64,000 nucleotides of DNA. Source: Sipunculus nudus. Its lineage: Eukaryota; Annelida; Sipuncula; Golfingiida; Sipunculidae. Shown here piece after piece: positions 22,746 to 60,140 of this stretch (position 1 is the first letter of the stretch; every line of letters starts with the position of its first letter). Below the pieces are notes generated by a model, which made no database searches, was not told where the DNA came from, and worked only from the letters and a program-made list of their open reading frames with translations. The stretch covers positions 66,759,300 to 66,823,299 of the forward strand of contig CM049314.1 in the NCBI GenBank assembly GCA_026874595.1. Direction: 5' to 3'. The position numbers and the translations under genes were made by a program.

Positions 22746-24468
22746 TAGCCCGATTGAATCGGGCTCGATATTATTAGGCCAGCCATATATTGAGTCCGAT
22801 GAGTTTCTACAATATAAGTTTCTACAATGAGTTTCTACAATATAAGCCTCAGACTACACGCCACCCAATGGCCTTGTAACCAGTGTCAACAGGGGTTTAT
22901 TACCCCATGCCTGCGGTCATTCTTCAGAGCCGGGCCCGTTGAAACAAAATATAACAGCATTTTAGTTGTCAATCACTCGAGTCAGGGAGGCTATCAGTGA
23001 GGTCATCAAGTGCGCCTGTTTAACCGTTCTTCTCCCTCCCCTGCAGACCTGGGAGCCAGCCGTTGACCAGTAAATCGGCTGGCTGGAAGAAAAAATAGAT
23101 GGCTAGCCGGCTGAGCCGGCTGAGCCGTTAGAAAAATGATGATGGCTTGTTTAACAAAGTTGTGGCTGGCTGAGTGGCTGACCGATGGCTGGAAGATGTT
23201 TAATAGACAAAAATCTCATTATTTTCATAATAATCTTTTTTATTACTGACAACATAGATAATCACAACAAAAAGAAAGTATATTTGCAAACTGGATGCTA
23301 GCCTACAGTTTTACTACTAAAGGCAAACATGTGCATATAATGACGAATTTGCACAAAATTATTTTGATCATGTAAATGTATTATTAAAGGTTGTTCAGGA
23401 ATAAAAATGTGTACACATTTTATTACAGAAAATGATTTATTAAAGAAAATAAGTGCATGTTATTATTCCCCTGTGTTGTACAAAAATATAAGAGAATGAG
23501 AAAATATAAAAATGAAACGCCATTAAAACATGCTTACATTTGCTGAACGAGTGTTCTGCCGAAATTGGCAACATGTGCAAACATACGTCTTATATACTCC
23601 TTATAAGAAATTAAAAAAAAATATCTTATGAGTACAAGTAGGCCATACACACATCACGTGTCCGGTGCACCATAACACTACTGATGTCTAGGTAAGACGA
23701 GCTTTTTAATTTTATACAAGATTAAACCACTGACAATGACGTTTATAAAAACCTACCGTTATAAATTTACGGAGCATGTGCCGTCTGCACAGACGCAGTG
23801 AGATGATTCCAACGAGTCCCGAGTCAGCCAACAGGTTTCCGTGACATTCATCCACAAGAGGCCGCTACCGCAACCACTGGTAGCGGCACCTAGCGTAAGT
23901 TGGAAAGATTACCAACTGCTGGAAAAAATGGTTCGTATTGACGACTTTGACGTGTTATTGCTATATGGTACAATATCCAGAAAAGGCTGTCATGCTGTTG
24001 TCACAGAATGTCTAATACAGCCTTTTATCACCGGCGTATTCAGTATTTCGCCGGCGGCTGAGCCGGTTTAAAATAACCGGCGGCGGCTGGCTGGCGGTGG
24101 CGGCTCAAAAAAAGAATCGGCGGCGGCTTGCTTATATAATAAACGGCGGCGGCTGGCTCAATTCGGCGGCGGCTCCCAGGTCTGCTCCCCTGTAAACTCG
24201 CTGACACGCCTCTGGTTAAAACGTAGGTAAATGCTTGAAAATGATGATCCAAGTTTAATATTAGTTGCTATCGAAACCATTAGTTGCTATCAAACACATG
24301 CTTATTGGTGTTAAAATGGTATAATCCTGTGTCTTGTTGTTTGGCAGTAAACAGGCAGTCAAAGAAGGATCCGTTGCATCTTCCGTGGCTTATATTGTAG
24401 AAACTCTCACTGTATGGCTATCGGACTCAACAGCTCAATGTATGGCGGGCCGATTCAATATCGGGCTA
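22746..24468. mobile_element. Mutator-like MITE with perfect 9-bp target duplication
   Basis: Starts TAGCCCGAT and ends ATCGGGCTA; both sides are flanked by GGACACACA (22737-22745 and 24469-24477). Inverted arms continue inward (TTGAGTCCGATGAGTTTCTAC at the left, GTAGAAACTC...ATCGGACTCAA at the right). A 9-bp duplication is typical of the Mutator superfamily. Removing the nested hAT-like insert leaves about 574 bp. Confidence 0.8.
23044..24184. mobile_element. Nested hAT-like element with perfect 8-bp target duplication
   Basis: Starts CAGACCTGGGAGCC and ends GGCTCCCAGGTCTG; both sides are flanked by CTCCCCTG (23036-23043 and 24185-24192). Subterminal regions are packed with GGCTGG / CGGCGGCTGG motifs, typical of clustered hAT transposase-binding sites. 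A 76-codon open frame (23841-24071) inside is not recognisable as transposase. 1141 bp, non-autonomous. Confidence 0.88.
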
Positions 24469-24499
24469 GGACACACATCATAATTTTTTTATGACAAGA

Positions 24500-24514
24500 T
24501 CCCCCCCCCCCCCC
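24500..24514. repeat. Poly-C run
   Basis: About 15 C followed by a short CA repeat. Confidence 0.9.
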
Positions 24515-26029
24515 CACACACACACATCATAAGAGGTATTGTTATTTGACCAACGAAATAAATATGAATGGCCAAGGAGAGTGATAACATGAAAAAGAAT
24601 CGTAATATCTGACAGGGTCTCTGCAACATGCCCTTTGGCGCCAAAGTGGAACAGAAACGCGTGCATCAAAACTGGTCTGTGATATTCAAAATGCGGTACA
24701 AAGAGATTTTTTTTTCTACGTATTCTTTTTTACCTATGGTTAACAGTGACCTGTTGTATTTGTAACATTGATAATAAACCGACTCTGTTTGACCTGAACT
24801 TCAAACGTTTCCTGCTTGCAGAAGCCGTTTTCTCAGCTCATAAATGCTCCAATCACTTCCTTATTTTAATATATGATGCCGGCTGTGGCCCGACCAATTT
24901 ATGGCAAACAAATACGACAACTATGACATGCTTGATTCTAATTTTATATCATACCATAATTTGTGATTAAGTGTTTATATATGAGCTTACGTTGATATAT
25001 GTAGATTAACGAATTGGCCTTACGTAACGAAGCAGTAACGAGGGTAATATGGTAATACGTTTTTACGACATATTAAACCTGCCAGCATGGCTAATCTTGC
25101 TGTAAACTGAGGTGGCATAAATAATAGGACACTCGGAGAGAAAAATTATGAAGAGATACAAGCAGTTAAGATAAGATGTCACAAATAGACACTTTAACAT
25201 CCAGTGAAACTGAAACAAGAGTCCAAAAAAAAGGAATTAAAGTTGGTAAAGCTGTTTACGAGGTTGCCAACGAAAAATAATCAAACGTGACATGTCAGCA
25301 AGTGAAAAAAATCTAAGCCTCAGTAACTAATATTGTATTGTGACAGCATATATTTGAATCTTCTTGTTATTTGGACTGTAATGGAACAAAACCTTCTCAT
25401 TTTATCGTTTAGCTTTAGGGAGATATGAAAACTGCATGATATATAAGTTACTATTAAGTATTTCTTAATAAATTATCTTGAAACATTTTGACAAAATTGC
25501 TTAATATTTATATTTTTTAAATTTTATTTTGAATATTATTATATCTGATCTGATTTATAGTAAGAATATATGCTCAAATAATACTAATACACGCATTTTT
25601 CACTCTGATGATGCAAAAATATTGAACTAATTTTCAAATTGTTGATGGTATTTTTTGCACAGAACATTGTGCACAGTGCAGTGTGGATCTGAAATTAACT
25701 TTGACAGATAACTTTTCAGATAACCAAAAAAAAAACAAGGTCTGTCATCGATAAGTACTTCAATCCTTTAATAAATATATATAATTACAAATTATAGTGG
25801 AATAAATATTTATTTGCAGCGAAATGTAAATTTTATTTTTTTTTTACATTTAAACAGACCTATATATGAAAAAAGATTTTTGCATCCTAGACTAAAACAA
25901 GAAAGACTTGCAAGTCAATCATCCTGGTTAAAGCCAAAAATTCAGACTCAACACACTGCTATTGCCATCTGGACCAGTATTACTGAGGTATATACAATAA
26001 ACACGTCAGTGAAGCAAACTCTAACAGAG
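24515..26029. other. Upstream region of GPR180; promoter not identified
   Basis: AT-rich. No clear core promoter, CpG-rich block or upstream exon could be supported. If the 5' UTR is unspliced, the start site should fall in the last few hundred bases. Confidence 0.4.
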
Positions 26030-50760
<24,731 letters not shown>

Positions 50761-50910
50761 TCAATGCTTCCCAGTAACACTCAGTTTGAGGTACATATTG
50801 CCAAGCTGGTGGGCAGTGCTAGGATTTCATTTTATTATAAACTTTTCATGCATATTTATATACTGATTATAATCAGAAGTGGAATAATATGACTTAGACT
50901 CTACAAGAAA

Positions 50911-50916
50911 ATTAAA
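50911..50916 (+). terminator. Candidate GPR180 polyadenylation signal (ATTAAA)
   Basis: ATTAAA lies 151 nt past the stop codon and is followed by a T/GT-rich stretch (gttgttttttaaatgtgatg). Use of this site would end the transcript before the 32-bp minisatellite. An AATAAA at 52843-52848 is an alternative that would put the minisatellite in the 3' UTR. Confidence 0.35.
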
Positions 50917-51039
50917 GGAAAACAGTTGTTTTTTAAATGTGATGAGAATGATATTGAAAGCCTTAAAATATATCCAGTTGATAACAATTCCATTTGTAGG
51001 ATATCATTACTTTGCAGTTACTATAACTATACTCACTCT

Positions 51040-52345
51040 TGTCATGCACAACTGCTCAGGCCATGCACTCATCATGCTTACAGCCAATCTGGCTACACCC
51101 TCACCATCCATGGTTACCCATACACTGGCTACACACCTGCCATGGTTACACCTACTCTGGCCACACCCTTACCATGGTTACACCTACTCTGGCCACACCC
51201 TTACCATGGTTACACCTACTCTGGCCAAACCCTTACCATGGTTACACCAACTCTGGCCACACCCTTACCATGGTTACACCTACTCTGGCCAGACCCTTAC
51301 CATGGTTACACCTACTCTGGCCACACCCTCACCATGGTTACACCTGTTCTGGCCACACCCTCACCATGGTTACACCTACTCTGGCCACACCCTCACCATG
51401 GTTACACCTATTCTAGCCACACCATTACCATGGTTACACCTACTCTGGCCATACCCTCACCATGGTTTCACCTTCTCTTGCCACACCCTCACCATTGTAA
51501 CACCTGTTCTGGCCACAGCCTCACCATGGTTACACCTACTCTGGCCACACTCCCATCATGGTTATACTTACTCTGGCACACAGTCACCATGGTTACACCT
51601 ACTCTGGCCACAATCTCATCATGGTTACATCCTTCTCTGGCCATACTCTCACCATGGTTACACCTACTCTGGCAACACCCTTACCATGGTTACACCAACT
51701 CTGGCCACACCCTTACCATGGTTACACCTACTCTGGCCAGACCCTTACCATGGTTACACCTACTCTGGCCACACCCTTACCATGGTTACACCTACTCTGG
51801 CCACACCCTTACCATGGTTACACCTACTCTGGCCACACCCTCACCATGGTTACACCTACTCTGGCCACACCCTCACCATGGTTACACCTATTCTAGCCAC
51901 ACCTTTACCATGGTTACACCTACTCTGGCCATACCCTCACCATGGTTTCACCTTCTCTTGCCACACCCTCAACATTGTAACACCTGTTCTGGCCACACCC
52001 TCACCATGGTTACACCTACTCTGGCCACACTCCCATCATGGTTATACTTACTCTGGCACACAGTCACCATGGTTACACCTACTCTGGCCACACTCTCATC
52101 ATGGTTACATCCTTCTCTGGCCATACTCTCACCATGGTTACACCTACTCTGGCCACACCCTTACCATGGTTACACCTGCACTGGCCACACTCTCACCATG
52201 GTTACACCTACTCTGGCCACACTCTCACCATGGTTTCACCTCTTGTAACACCATCTAGCTACACACTCACCATGGTTACACCAACTCTAGTCATGTGCTT
52301 AACATGGTTACAAACACACTTGCCATGTAGGTGCCATAGTTACAC
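51040..52345. repeat. 32-bp minisatellite with 480-bp higher-order period
   Basis: About 38 units of a 32-bp motif containing ACCATGGTTACACC and CTCTGGCCACACCC. A distinctive variant (CATTGTAACACCTG) recurs exactly 480 bp apart (about 51494 and 51974), and neighbouring variant units repeat in the same order, so 15 units form a higher-order repeat. 32 is not a multiple of three and no frame has a stop, so open frames of 440, 439 and over 100 codons arise in all three forward frames. Confidence 0.97.
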
Positions 52346-53340
52346 CCACTTGGCTGTTCAGTCATCATGAACAAACTCAGAATGCACACACATGTAAGCA
52401 TAAGTATCAAGTATTGTTAATCAACATTCCAGACTAATGTGCAATTTAAGCCAAAAGTGTTATCAGTTTGTGTGTGTTTGTAAATGTTTGTATGTCAGAT
52501 AGAATGATACAGTGTAACTGGAGTAGAAACCCCAAAGCCAGAAGTCAGATTTTAATTTTTTTTTTATAATTTTTTTTTTCATAATTTAATTTGGTGGTAG
52601 ATGCAAATACTCAGTATCATTGTTTTACATACTACAATGTATGACTCAAGCTTTATTTACCCTCTGGCTAATGCAGCTGATCGTAAAAATGCATGTAGTC
52701 TGAAGTCCTAATTAAGGTGTAATGAATTGCACCAAGAAGATATCTGCATTTTCTGAGAATCTCACTCAGATGTTCACTTTTGTATGATACAAGATATGTT
52801 TGATATTGAGCATAACAATGTGTTCTCTTTAATGTAACAGTTAATAAAGTTGATAGCAATTGCTACTGATTTTTTCTATTATTACATGGGCTGACTAAAA
52901 GTCATTCTGAGCTATAGTGAAGCATCACCGTGTTAGCAAGGCTCTGGTAGCTATGCTCCCAGAGACCTTGCTCCATGAACCTATTTTTTCATGTATTATT
53001 AAAAAAGCAACTTAAGCAATCAAATTGCTCATGTACACTTCTGTTGCACACTAGTGAAAAAAAAATTGTTGCTATTTTTAGATTAATGGTACCTTAATGC
53101 TAGAACAAATGGGAGAATTTGACCAATCTAATAAAGGCCCGTAAACCTTTCTAGTATCTGGTGCAGGTAGTCTTATTCATGTGGCATATCAAAATTTTGA
53201 CTCCAATGTACTCTTGTTTACTTTACTCTTGTCATGTTGGATTTGATTGGCTGTTTTTGTTTTGGCCCCCATCAGATGGGGGCTTGTTTCTAATTTATGA
53301 AATAGCAAACACAGTGACTTGATGATTTTTTAATTTATTT
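52346..53340. other. No gene; dispersed repeat at 52915-53170
   Basis: Contains the partner of 47830-48075 and an AATAAA at 52843-52848. No coding signal. Confidence 0.5.
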
Positions 53341-53835
53341 TGTGGCGCTGTGCTCGTGGCAAGAAATTCATACCCCGGTATGTTTACCTTGAAGACCTGG
53401 TCAGTGATGATGTTTACATTGCGAACCGGAATGAGACGCGGGGGCATTCAATCAGATTTTCGATTATATTTGACTGGTTTCTAAGGTTGGACGTATAAAG
53501 AATAGGTTGATGTGAGGAACCCTTGAAAGATTAATTAAATGCACGTTGCAAGGAAACTGTTCCTGAAGAAAGATACAGAAATATGCATACCTCGTAAGTA
53601 GCAGAAGTGGACCCAATGGGACTCCATGCAGAGGGTCCGTATCCCATTTTCAGCCGCCGCAACCTTTTTTTCATCGTATCAGACCAATTTTGAGACCTGA
53701 CCCTAATCAAATGAAAGGCCAGACATGCTTAAATCCCTCACTGAAAGCCAGCGTTATTCATATGAACAATAGTCCTATTCGTGTGTTTGAGGTTGAGTGA
53801 CCATGATGCACGAATTCCGGTCATTGCCGAAGGCA
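53341..53835. repeat. Dispersed repeat, copy 1 (pair with 60434-61110)
   Basis: Near-identical blocks: GGCGCTGTGCTCGTGGCAAG, ACCCCGGTATGTT, AAGACCTGGTCAGTGATGATG, CATGCAGAGGGTCCGTA. Compared with 60434-61110 it lacks about 130 bp around 53700 (the CCCACCCGACCCC segment and its surroundings). Confidence 0.85.
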
Positions 53836-54209
53836 GTTCGGCTGTTTCGGTCTGACCTCCGCGAAATAAGTAAAAAGGGAAAAATCACTCAAAATTATAT
53901 GTACATTAAAAATTATTCATTCTCATATCGCCTATGTCACTGCGAGGACAATAACCTTTAAAATGAGGTATGGCACTGTGTCATACGTAACGCGGTTTCA
54001 GAGAACATTGCGAACACAGGTTGACCGAATTCCTTTTATAATTATTAGATAGGTATAACAATTACCTGTTAAAGGTAGTGTATTTATCAGCTTAATACCA
54101 GAAATCAGTATTATAATATAAAGATATTATACGTTTTTATATACTTTTTTTATATTACGTATTCTTATTAGGTAATTGTCAAAGGATATAGATATATATT
54201 CATTATCAT

Positions 54210-54700
54210 TTATTACTTCAGCTAAACAGTTTCCTTGCCTTGGATGTCTGTTTCATGAAACTTTTAAGGGACATGACCTGGAGCAATATTATACCTATTC
54301 TTTCACACAATCAGTTCAGTTTTGCATTATACACAAGTTCCCAACCATATCATCACAACGTCTTAATACCTCGCATACGGCTGTTTAACACCTTGTTATG
54401 GCTCTGCGTGTTTGTAAACACAGTCCACGTGTGTCTGTTTACCATAACAAGGCCGCGTAACCGGAGGTCCGATTGTGAGCAGCAAAACACGAATTTTCAG
54501 CCCGCGTGAACATTTTTGGGGCTAAGTCAGTCAGGACATCTCATGATTGGCAGGTGTTGTGGCTCAGAGTCCCACGCGCTGTGTTTATGTTGACACCTTT
54601 GATCGCGCCCGGTCTACTGTTTTTAACACTCGTTTACAGGAGTAAGCAAACGGTTTCAGGGCAATGTTTTGGCAGGTACAAATTTACACCTGGGTTCTCG
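54210..54700. repeat. TTAA-type repeat, inverted partner of 62459-62970
   Basis: Left end TTTTAAGGGACATGACC. The body (TGTTTACCATAACAAGGCCG, TCGCGCCCGGTC, CAGGGCAATGTTTTGGCAGG) is the reverse complement of 62.5-62.96 kb. It is cut at 54700 next to the Helitron-like end. Confidence 0.8.
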
Positions 54701-54878
54701 TAAACCAAACAGGTGGCGCCAGGTGTTTTGTTGAATAAATTAATGCCCTTTTCACAGACTTTTAGTGGACTGTATTCAGGAGTGGTGTGACAAACCACTC
54801 AATCCATCCCTCACTTCACCCGTACCACTCTGACTTTGGCGGGTACACGTTGTCGCTTGTCAACTCCCTGTTTTCTAG
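54700..54878 (+). mobile_element. Helitron-like 3' end fragment
   Basis: GGTGGCGCCAGG at 54712, CTCACTTCACCCGTACCACT, TTTGGCGGGTACACG, hairpin GTTGTCGCTTGTCAAC, CCCTGTTTT, then CTAG (54875-54878) followed by T. It matches the 3' ends of the two longer copies and confirms the CTAG terminus. Confidence 0.7.
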
Positions 54879-54884
54879 TTAAAA

Positions 54885-55395
54885 TGTGATATAAAAACTC
54901 CAGTATCTGAATAACTACTGCATTGATGGCTATGATTTTTCTCATTCATATTGATCATGGAGTGTTTCATCCGTTCCTGTAGACTGGTGGTGCCACCTGT
55001 ATATTTTTCATTTGTTTAAGGCATTTATTCTCTATTTATTTATGAGACCTTTAAATGAGGTGGTCATCTGTTAACACGGTACAAACCGTAACCGCTGAAC
55101 CTGGAAACTTCTTACCTAACATAAGGGAGACTAATAAATAAATCTCCTTGGAAACCTGACATTAGGTCCCTGTTACCCATATTCTTCGAGCTATAGGGCT
55201 CGTAAATACCCCCGACCGTAATTAAAAAATTGATACAAAAGCTCCAGTATCTGAATACCTAATGCTTTGATAGCCATGATTCGTTGGATACATATTGATC
55301 AACGAGTGTGTCACCAGTTCCTGCAGACTGGTGGCACTACCTGTATTTTTTTTCAAAATTTTACGCAATTTTTTTCTATGTATGAGACCGCCGTT
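54885..55395. repeat. 344-bp tandem duplication with GGTGGYRCYACC
   Basis: AGACTGGTGG occurs at 54981 and 55325 in matching context (CTCCAGTATCTGAATA, TATTGATCA, GTTCCTG, TATGAGACC). It starts immediately after the Helitron-like 3' end. Confidence 0.8.
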
Positions 55396-55608
55396 TCTAA
55401 CGACTGTTCACAAAATTCATGATTTTTTGCACTCTGGTAGTCATTTTGCTCATTGTTCAATGTTTCTTGGAATCAGCTGAACGTCATGGCCCGTGGGCCA
55501 CTAGTTTTATTCTTTGCATGAGTCTGTGAGAGTAATGTTCAATTATGGGTACCTTTCCGATATTCACAATGGAATGTGTTCTTGTTCATTGGAAAAAAAA
55601 AGATAATT

Positions 55609-55613
<5 letters not shown>

Positions 55614-55686
<73 letters not shown>
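55614..55686. repeat. (AT)n microsatellite
   Basis: About 36 AT units. Confidence 0.98.
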
Positions 55687-55689
<3 letters not shown>

Positions 55690-55754
55690 CATGAAAGACC
55701 CAGTAGAAGCGGCAAAGTGCTCTGTACGATTGACGTAGAGCTATATATACTACA

Positions 55755-55861
55755 TGTAAACACGTCAGTGTGTCTTACCCATGGCAGCTACGCCAGAGGG
55801 TATAACTGTGTTTACCCTTTGGCGATCATCAGGCCTGGGTAAGACTCACTGACGTGTTTTA
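55755..55861. repeat. 107-bp hairpin between microsatellites
   Basis: Outer arms GTAAACACGTCAGTGTGTCT and its near inverse at 55834-55861; an inner stem (CGCCAGAGGGTA with TACCCTTTGGCG) extends the same hairpin. Flanked by (AT)n and (CA)n and by direct copies of a GTCA-GAAAGACC sequence (about 55687 and 55888). Confidence 0.8.
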
Positions 55862-56034
55862 CACACACACACACACACACATATATTGTCAAAGAAAGAC
55901 CAGCTGCGAGTACTTTCTCTATCACTATTTTTATCATCCTCAATCGTCATAAAGCTAGCAATAAACCAGTCTTGTAGTTTAAATAAATCTTAAAAGTAGA
56001 TCAATGCTCTCCTTCATGACATTAGTGCTGACCC

Positions 56035-56475
56035 TACTTTATACAGCAATAGGAGCGGCCACTCCTTCATACATATATTGTACCTTTAATACAAGAACGT
56101 GGGCGTGGATTTAAAAAGGAGAAATTCAAGTAGCCTTCAGCTATTGCTTTCTTTTTAGGAGACCGCTCTGGGCAATTGGTGGATAGGTACTTCGCGAAAT
56201 TAATTATGTTTTCCTCATCCACACACTTTCACCCTTTTACCCTAATAGTGAAAGAAAAATAAATTGTGACTTTCTAAATCAATCTCGCGGATGCGTGTAC
56301 GTGTATTTTAACATTGACATGTCTTAACATTTTTTGTAACATCATCGTTTATTTTGATTATCCTTCCACTTTCATGAAATCGAACTCAGCAGACTTAACT
56401 AGTCCTGTGTTAGGTCTATGGCAACCTATTTCTTCAATTAACTTAAACAAAGGCTTGCGACTTGCCACTTGAAAC
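56035..56475. repeat. Direct repeat, copy 1 (pair with 57139-57550)
   Basis: Shares AGGAGCGGCCACTC, TTCATACATATATTGTACCT, CAAGAACGTGGGCG, GTGCGTGTACGTGT and AAACAAAGGCTTGCGACTTG with the second copy 1.1 kb downstream. Confidence 0.9.
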
Positions 56476-57138
56476 GTATGCTGCACACTAATGTATCCTG
56501 TGCCAGGTAGCATGATAGAGTCGAGCAGGCTACGCTCGATATCTTTTTTCAAAAAGTGAAGTGACTTTCCCAGATGGACACATAGTGATTAGTAAATTGC
56601 CTGATTTGATTTTTTATGCACTTTCCTACGTGTATGATTTAGCAGTGAACAAATAAATATTTTACACAAATGCTTTTTATTCAAAGTCATGAATAAAATT
56701 ATAGTTTAATTATCCATTACTAACCCTGTATAAATGCATCATGCACAGTGTGTGTTCAGAAATAGGTCCACCTCGAAATTAAGACCATTTCTACTCGCCC
56801 CGAAGGTGGTCTTAATTCCGGGGTTCCACTGTACTAAAAAGGGCCATGGTCCTGACTGGTGGACAGCTCTACAAGATACACGGTCGAATATTTATTATAC
56901 AGACATATTTGGAAAGAGTTAATCTTTGGTTTTGTAACACACACACACACCCTCACATACAAACATAAAATATATTTATATAAAATGAACTAAACTAAGA
57001 AGCATTTTATTACTAATTAGTTTCGTACCAAATGCTCAGAGCATTTGGCACTCTTCAGATCATGTAGCTTAATAGATTCCCTTGCTGTATATCCCGGTTA
57101 TGGGGGTTTTAGTTTATGTTAAGTTCAAAGGAAGTCAG

Positions 57139-57550
57139 GAGCGGCCACTCTTTCATACATATATTGTACCTTTGATACAAGAACGTGGGCGCGGATTCAA
57201 ACAGAAGAGTTTTAAGTGACCTTCAGTTATTTATTTTCTTTTTGGGAGACCCCTCTTGGAAATGGATGGATAGGTACTTCTTGAAATTAATGAGGTCCTT
57301 CATATCCACACAAACTCGACCTTTACCCTAAAAGTAAAAAAGTGACTTTCTATATCAATCTCGTGGGTGCGTGTACGTGTGTTTTCACATTGACATGTCT
57401 TAACACTTTTGGTACCATCATGGTTTATTTTAATTTCCTTCCACTTTCATAAATCGAACTCAGCAGACTTAACTAGTCCTGTGTTAGGTCTATTTCAACT
57501 TATTTCTTCAATTAACTTAAACAAAGGCTTGCGACTTGCCACTTTAAACA
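57139..57550. repeat. Direct repeat, copy 2
   Basis: Tandem partner of 56035-56475; roughly 85-90% similar by eye. Confidence 0.9.
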
Positions 57551-57749
57551 ATTCCTTTTTCTACCACGCATCTGTTACGACGAACTGTATAGATATTTCT
57601 CGTATGGTAACTGTAGGTAATTCCCCATGATGTTTGGTTATTTTATAGTGATACATGGCGAACATCTTTGCAAGTTATAAAGTCGTAAATTTAATAGGTG
57701 GTAGCTTGTAATTTATGTAAATGTGCCCCTTCTAGACCTGCCAGTGATC

Positions 57750-57975
57750 TTTTCAAAATATTAAAGAACATATTTTTAATGTACATTTCATTTGTATTCT
57801 TTTTATACTGAGTTTATTCATGGGCAGTTATGCGTTGTGACCCGCCTGATTAAGCACTCTCAATAACAGGGGTTTTCATCTCGTTAGCTTATAGTCTAAG
57901 TGTGATAAAATTATGGTCAACATGCAGAGGTTTGTCCAGTGGTTACACTGTCAGAGGTAGGTATAAGCTGTGGCT
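57750..57975. repeat. Direct repeat (pair with 62970-63185)
   Basis: Shares ATTCATGGGCAGTTA, GTTGTGACCCGCCT, AACAGGGGTTTTCATCTCGT and TTTGTCCAGTGGTTA with 62970-63185, same orientation, 5.2 kb apart. Confidence 0.9.
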
Positions 57976-59964
57976 ATGATGTGGTCGCTGGATAATTACA
58001 GCAGTGCTATCAATGCTTTCTAAGCTACGGCTTTGTACGATTAACGCCGACAGGAGCGCCCTGCCAACTGACAAGAAGTCAGAGTTACATCACCGGAGGT
58101 CATCTGTCAAACCGAGCGAACGTCATTCCTGTTTCCAATGGTAATGTGATACAACAAGCGCCTTCATGTATAAACAACCTCGTCGCTGAAGCGATCATAA
58201 AATCGTAAGAGGGATCCCAGGTAAATAGAAACACCGTGAACCTGACTGCAAAACAATCCGTGTTTTAAGTATGCAACTGATTTTATGACACGTCCTTGAG
58301 ATAATCAAGTATACTTTAGCTATTTTTTTAAATCCTTGCCCATCAAAAATAAACTACATGCTCGACGAATTTGAGTAATAAATGGAAACAGGGGTGTATT
58401 CCTACCTTTTATATCACCAAAGGTGGACACATTAATGAAGTTCAAACTGGTGCGAGCCTATAAAAGAGACATTCACAAACCCTCCAATCTCCTCTTTCAC
58501 TAACAAGAGGTTGCTTTTATAACTTCGAGGACCGCTTCAGGGGAAGTGTGTAGGTGGATGTTGATAATAAACGGGCTCTTACGCATAATTTCACCTTTAA
58601 AGTGAATTTAATCAGTGGAGACTCCTCTTCTGATGTGTGCGTGCGTGTGTCTGTCTGTACGTGTGTTTATGTTTACATTTAAACTTACGATGTAATATTA
58701 ATGAAAATAGTAGAAGTAGTAATGATATTTATAATATTGTTTCACAATAGTAGCACTTTTTAGGATAATGTAATATAATGATATTTAAAATATTAAAATG
58801 ATTTATGCGGAAATACTAAATATTGTACAATAAATACATCACCTTATAATGTAAGGATATAATTTGCAATAATAATAATTATTATAATAATTATGATAAT
58901 AATATAAGATAATATCGCCGTGAAAATCTTACAAAGAATTTTATTGATACAAGTCTTATATTTGACTATACAGCAGAACATTCTCTTTTCGTAAACGACA
59001 ATATATCCGATTATGATAATAGTTTATATGCAATATTATATATTATATTTTATTATATAAAACATTTCCTCTTTACGAAATACACTGAAACTGAAGATTA
59101 GATAACGTCTATTCTTTAATGTAAGACTTAAACCTGTTTATGGTATTCAATGCTCCCCGTGGCTTTGTAGTCGTGTATTGACTAAAGCTGTCTCTCACAA
59201 ACAGCACACGAAGTGACATAACAGGAAGCTGCACATAAAAGTGGCGTCACAGAAACATTAAACAGGAATCTGTCGTTACAAACATTTTCGGCAAACAACG
59301 CTGTTGAAACGACTTAGCGTATATTTTTACTATTTTAATGATTTTTTTATCAACTTTTAAATTTGAACCTATTTAAGAGATAAGGCTTCGATTTAAAGTT
59401 AACTGAGTTGCCAAATTTTAGTATATAACGTAAGAAATAAAAATAATTTGAATGCAAAGATGTATGTAAAAACACCTTGCTAAAGCAAGTGCCCTGAGGT
59501 GCAGCCTGACCGCCTGGACGATCTTGGACCACAAATTTAGGTTTAACGAGACAACATGCGGGACAACATGTGGGACCACCTGCATTTCTGGGCCAAAAGT
59601 GCTATGTCTTCTCTTTGGGCTCAGCCTAAATGTAGATTGCTTGTCTAGAAACAACGCATAATGGTTTGATAATAGTATATCTGTTTGAGTATGATATGGG
59701 CATTTAGTAATTAACAACGAAAATCCACATTTTTTGTATGGAAAAGCACGTCATTCAGCAATTCACTGGAGACATCTGCATAAACAAGTTACTAAAAATT
59801 CTGATAGTATTGTCTGCATGGCTGGCCTGTTTCGGCACTAGTTATTACATATGGGACATTTTAAATCATTGGTAAGTCTTTACTACTCCGGGCAAGGTCA
59901 ACTCCCTGGAATATATGGTTACGGTCACTGGAAAATCGGTGGATCAGTTTTTTTTTTATTATTT
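57976..59964. other. AT-rich, no gene recognised
   Basis: 58680-59060 is an extended A/T tract of ATA and TAA trinucleotides. A 99-codon minus-strand frame at 59418-59717 has no recognisable motif; GACAACATGYGGGAC repeats at 59550-59575 give its short internal duplication. Confidence 0.5.
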
Positions 59965-60140
59965 TTTAAAGGATATATCCATGGCACTGTCTATTGTATG
60001 AGGATGAAGGTATTTACACGATAAGAATGATATGTTATTATTAAGCCTCCTGGGTTTCAGGTTGTTTATGCAGGGGGTTAGGAATACTCCGAAAGTCATA
60101 ACCTGTCGTTAAGACATTAGAGCGACTCTTTAAGGTTCTT
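59965..60140. repeat. Dispersed repeat (pair with 8285-8480)
   Basis: See the 8285-8480 entry; it is followed by a (CA)n(TA)n tract at 60229-60262. Confidence 0.75.

Noticed and set aside
23841-24071. 76-codon frame inside the nested hAT-like element as a transposase remnant
   Set aside because: No hAT dimerisation or catalytic motif could be recognised; left unassigned.
50926-52370. Overlapping open frames of 440, 439, 125, 112 and 110 codons
   Set aside because: They are products of a stop-free 32-bp minisatellite read in three frames. No frame is favoured and there is no domain.
54176-54703. Open frames of 65-89 codons
   Set aside because: They lie in a repeat with an inverted copy at 62.5-62.9 kb, and reading frames are not preserved between copies.
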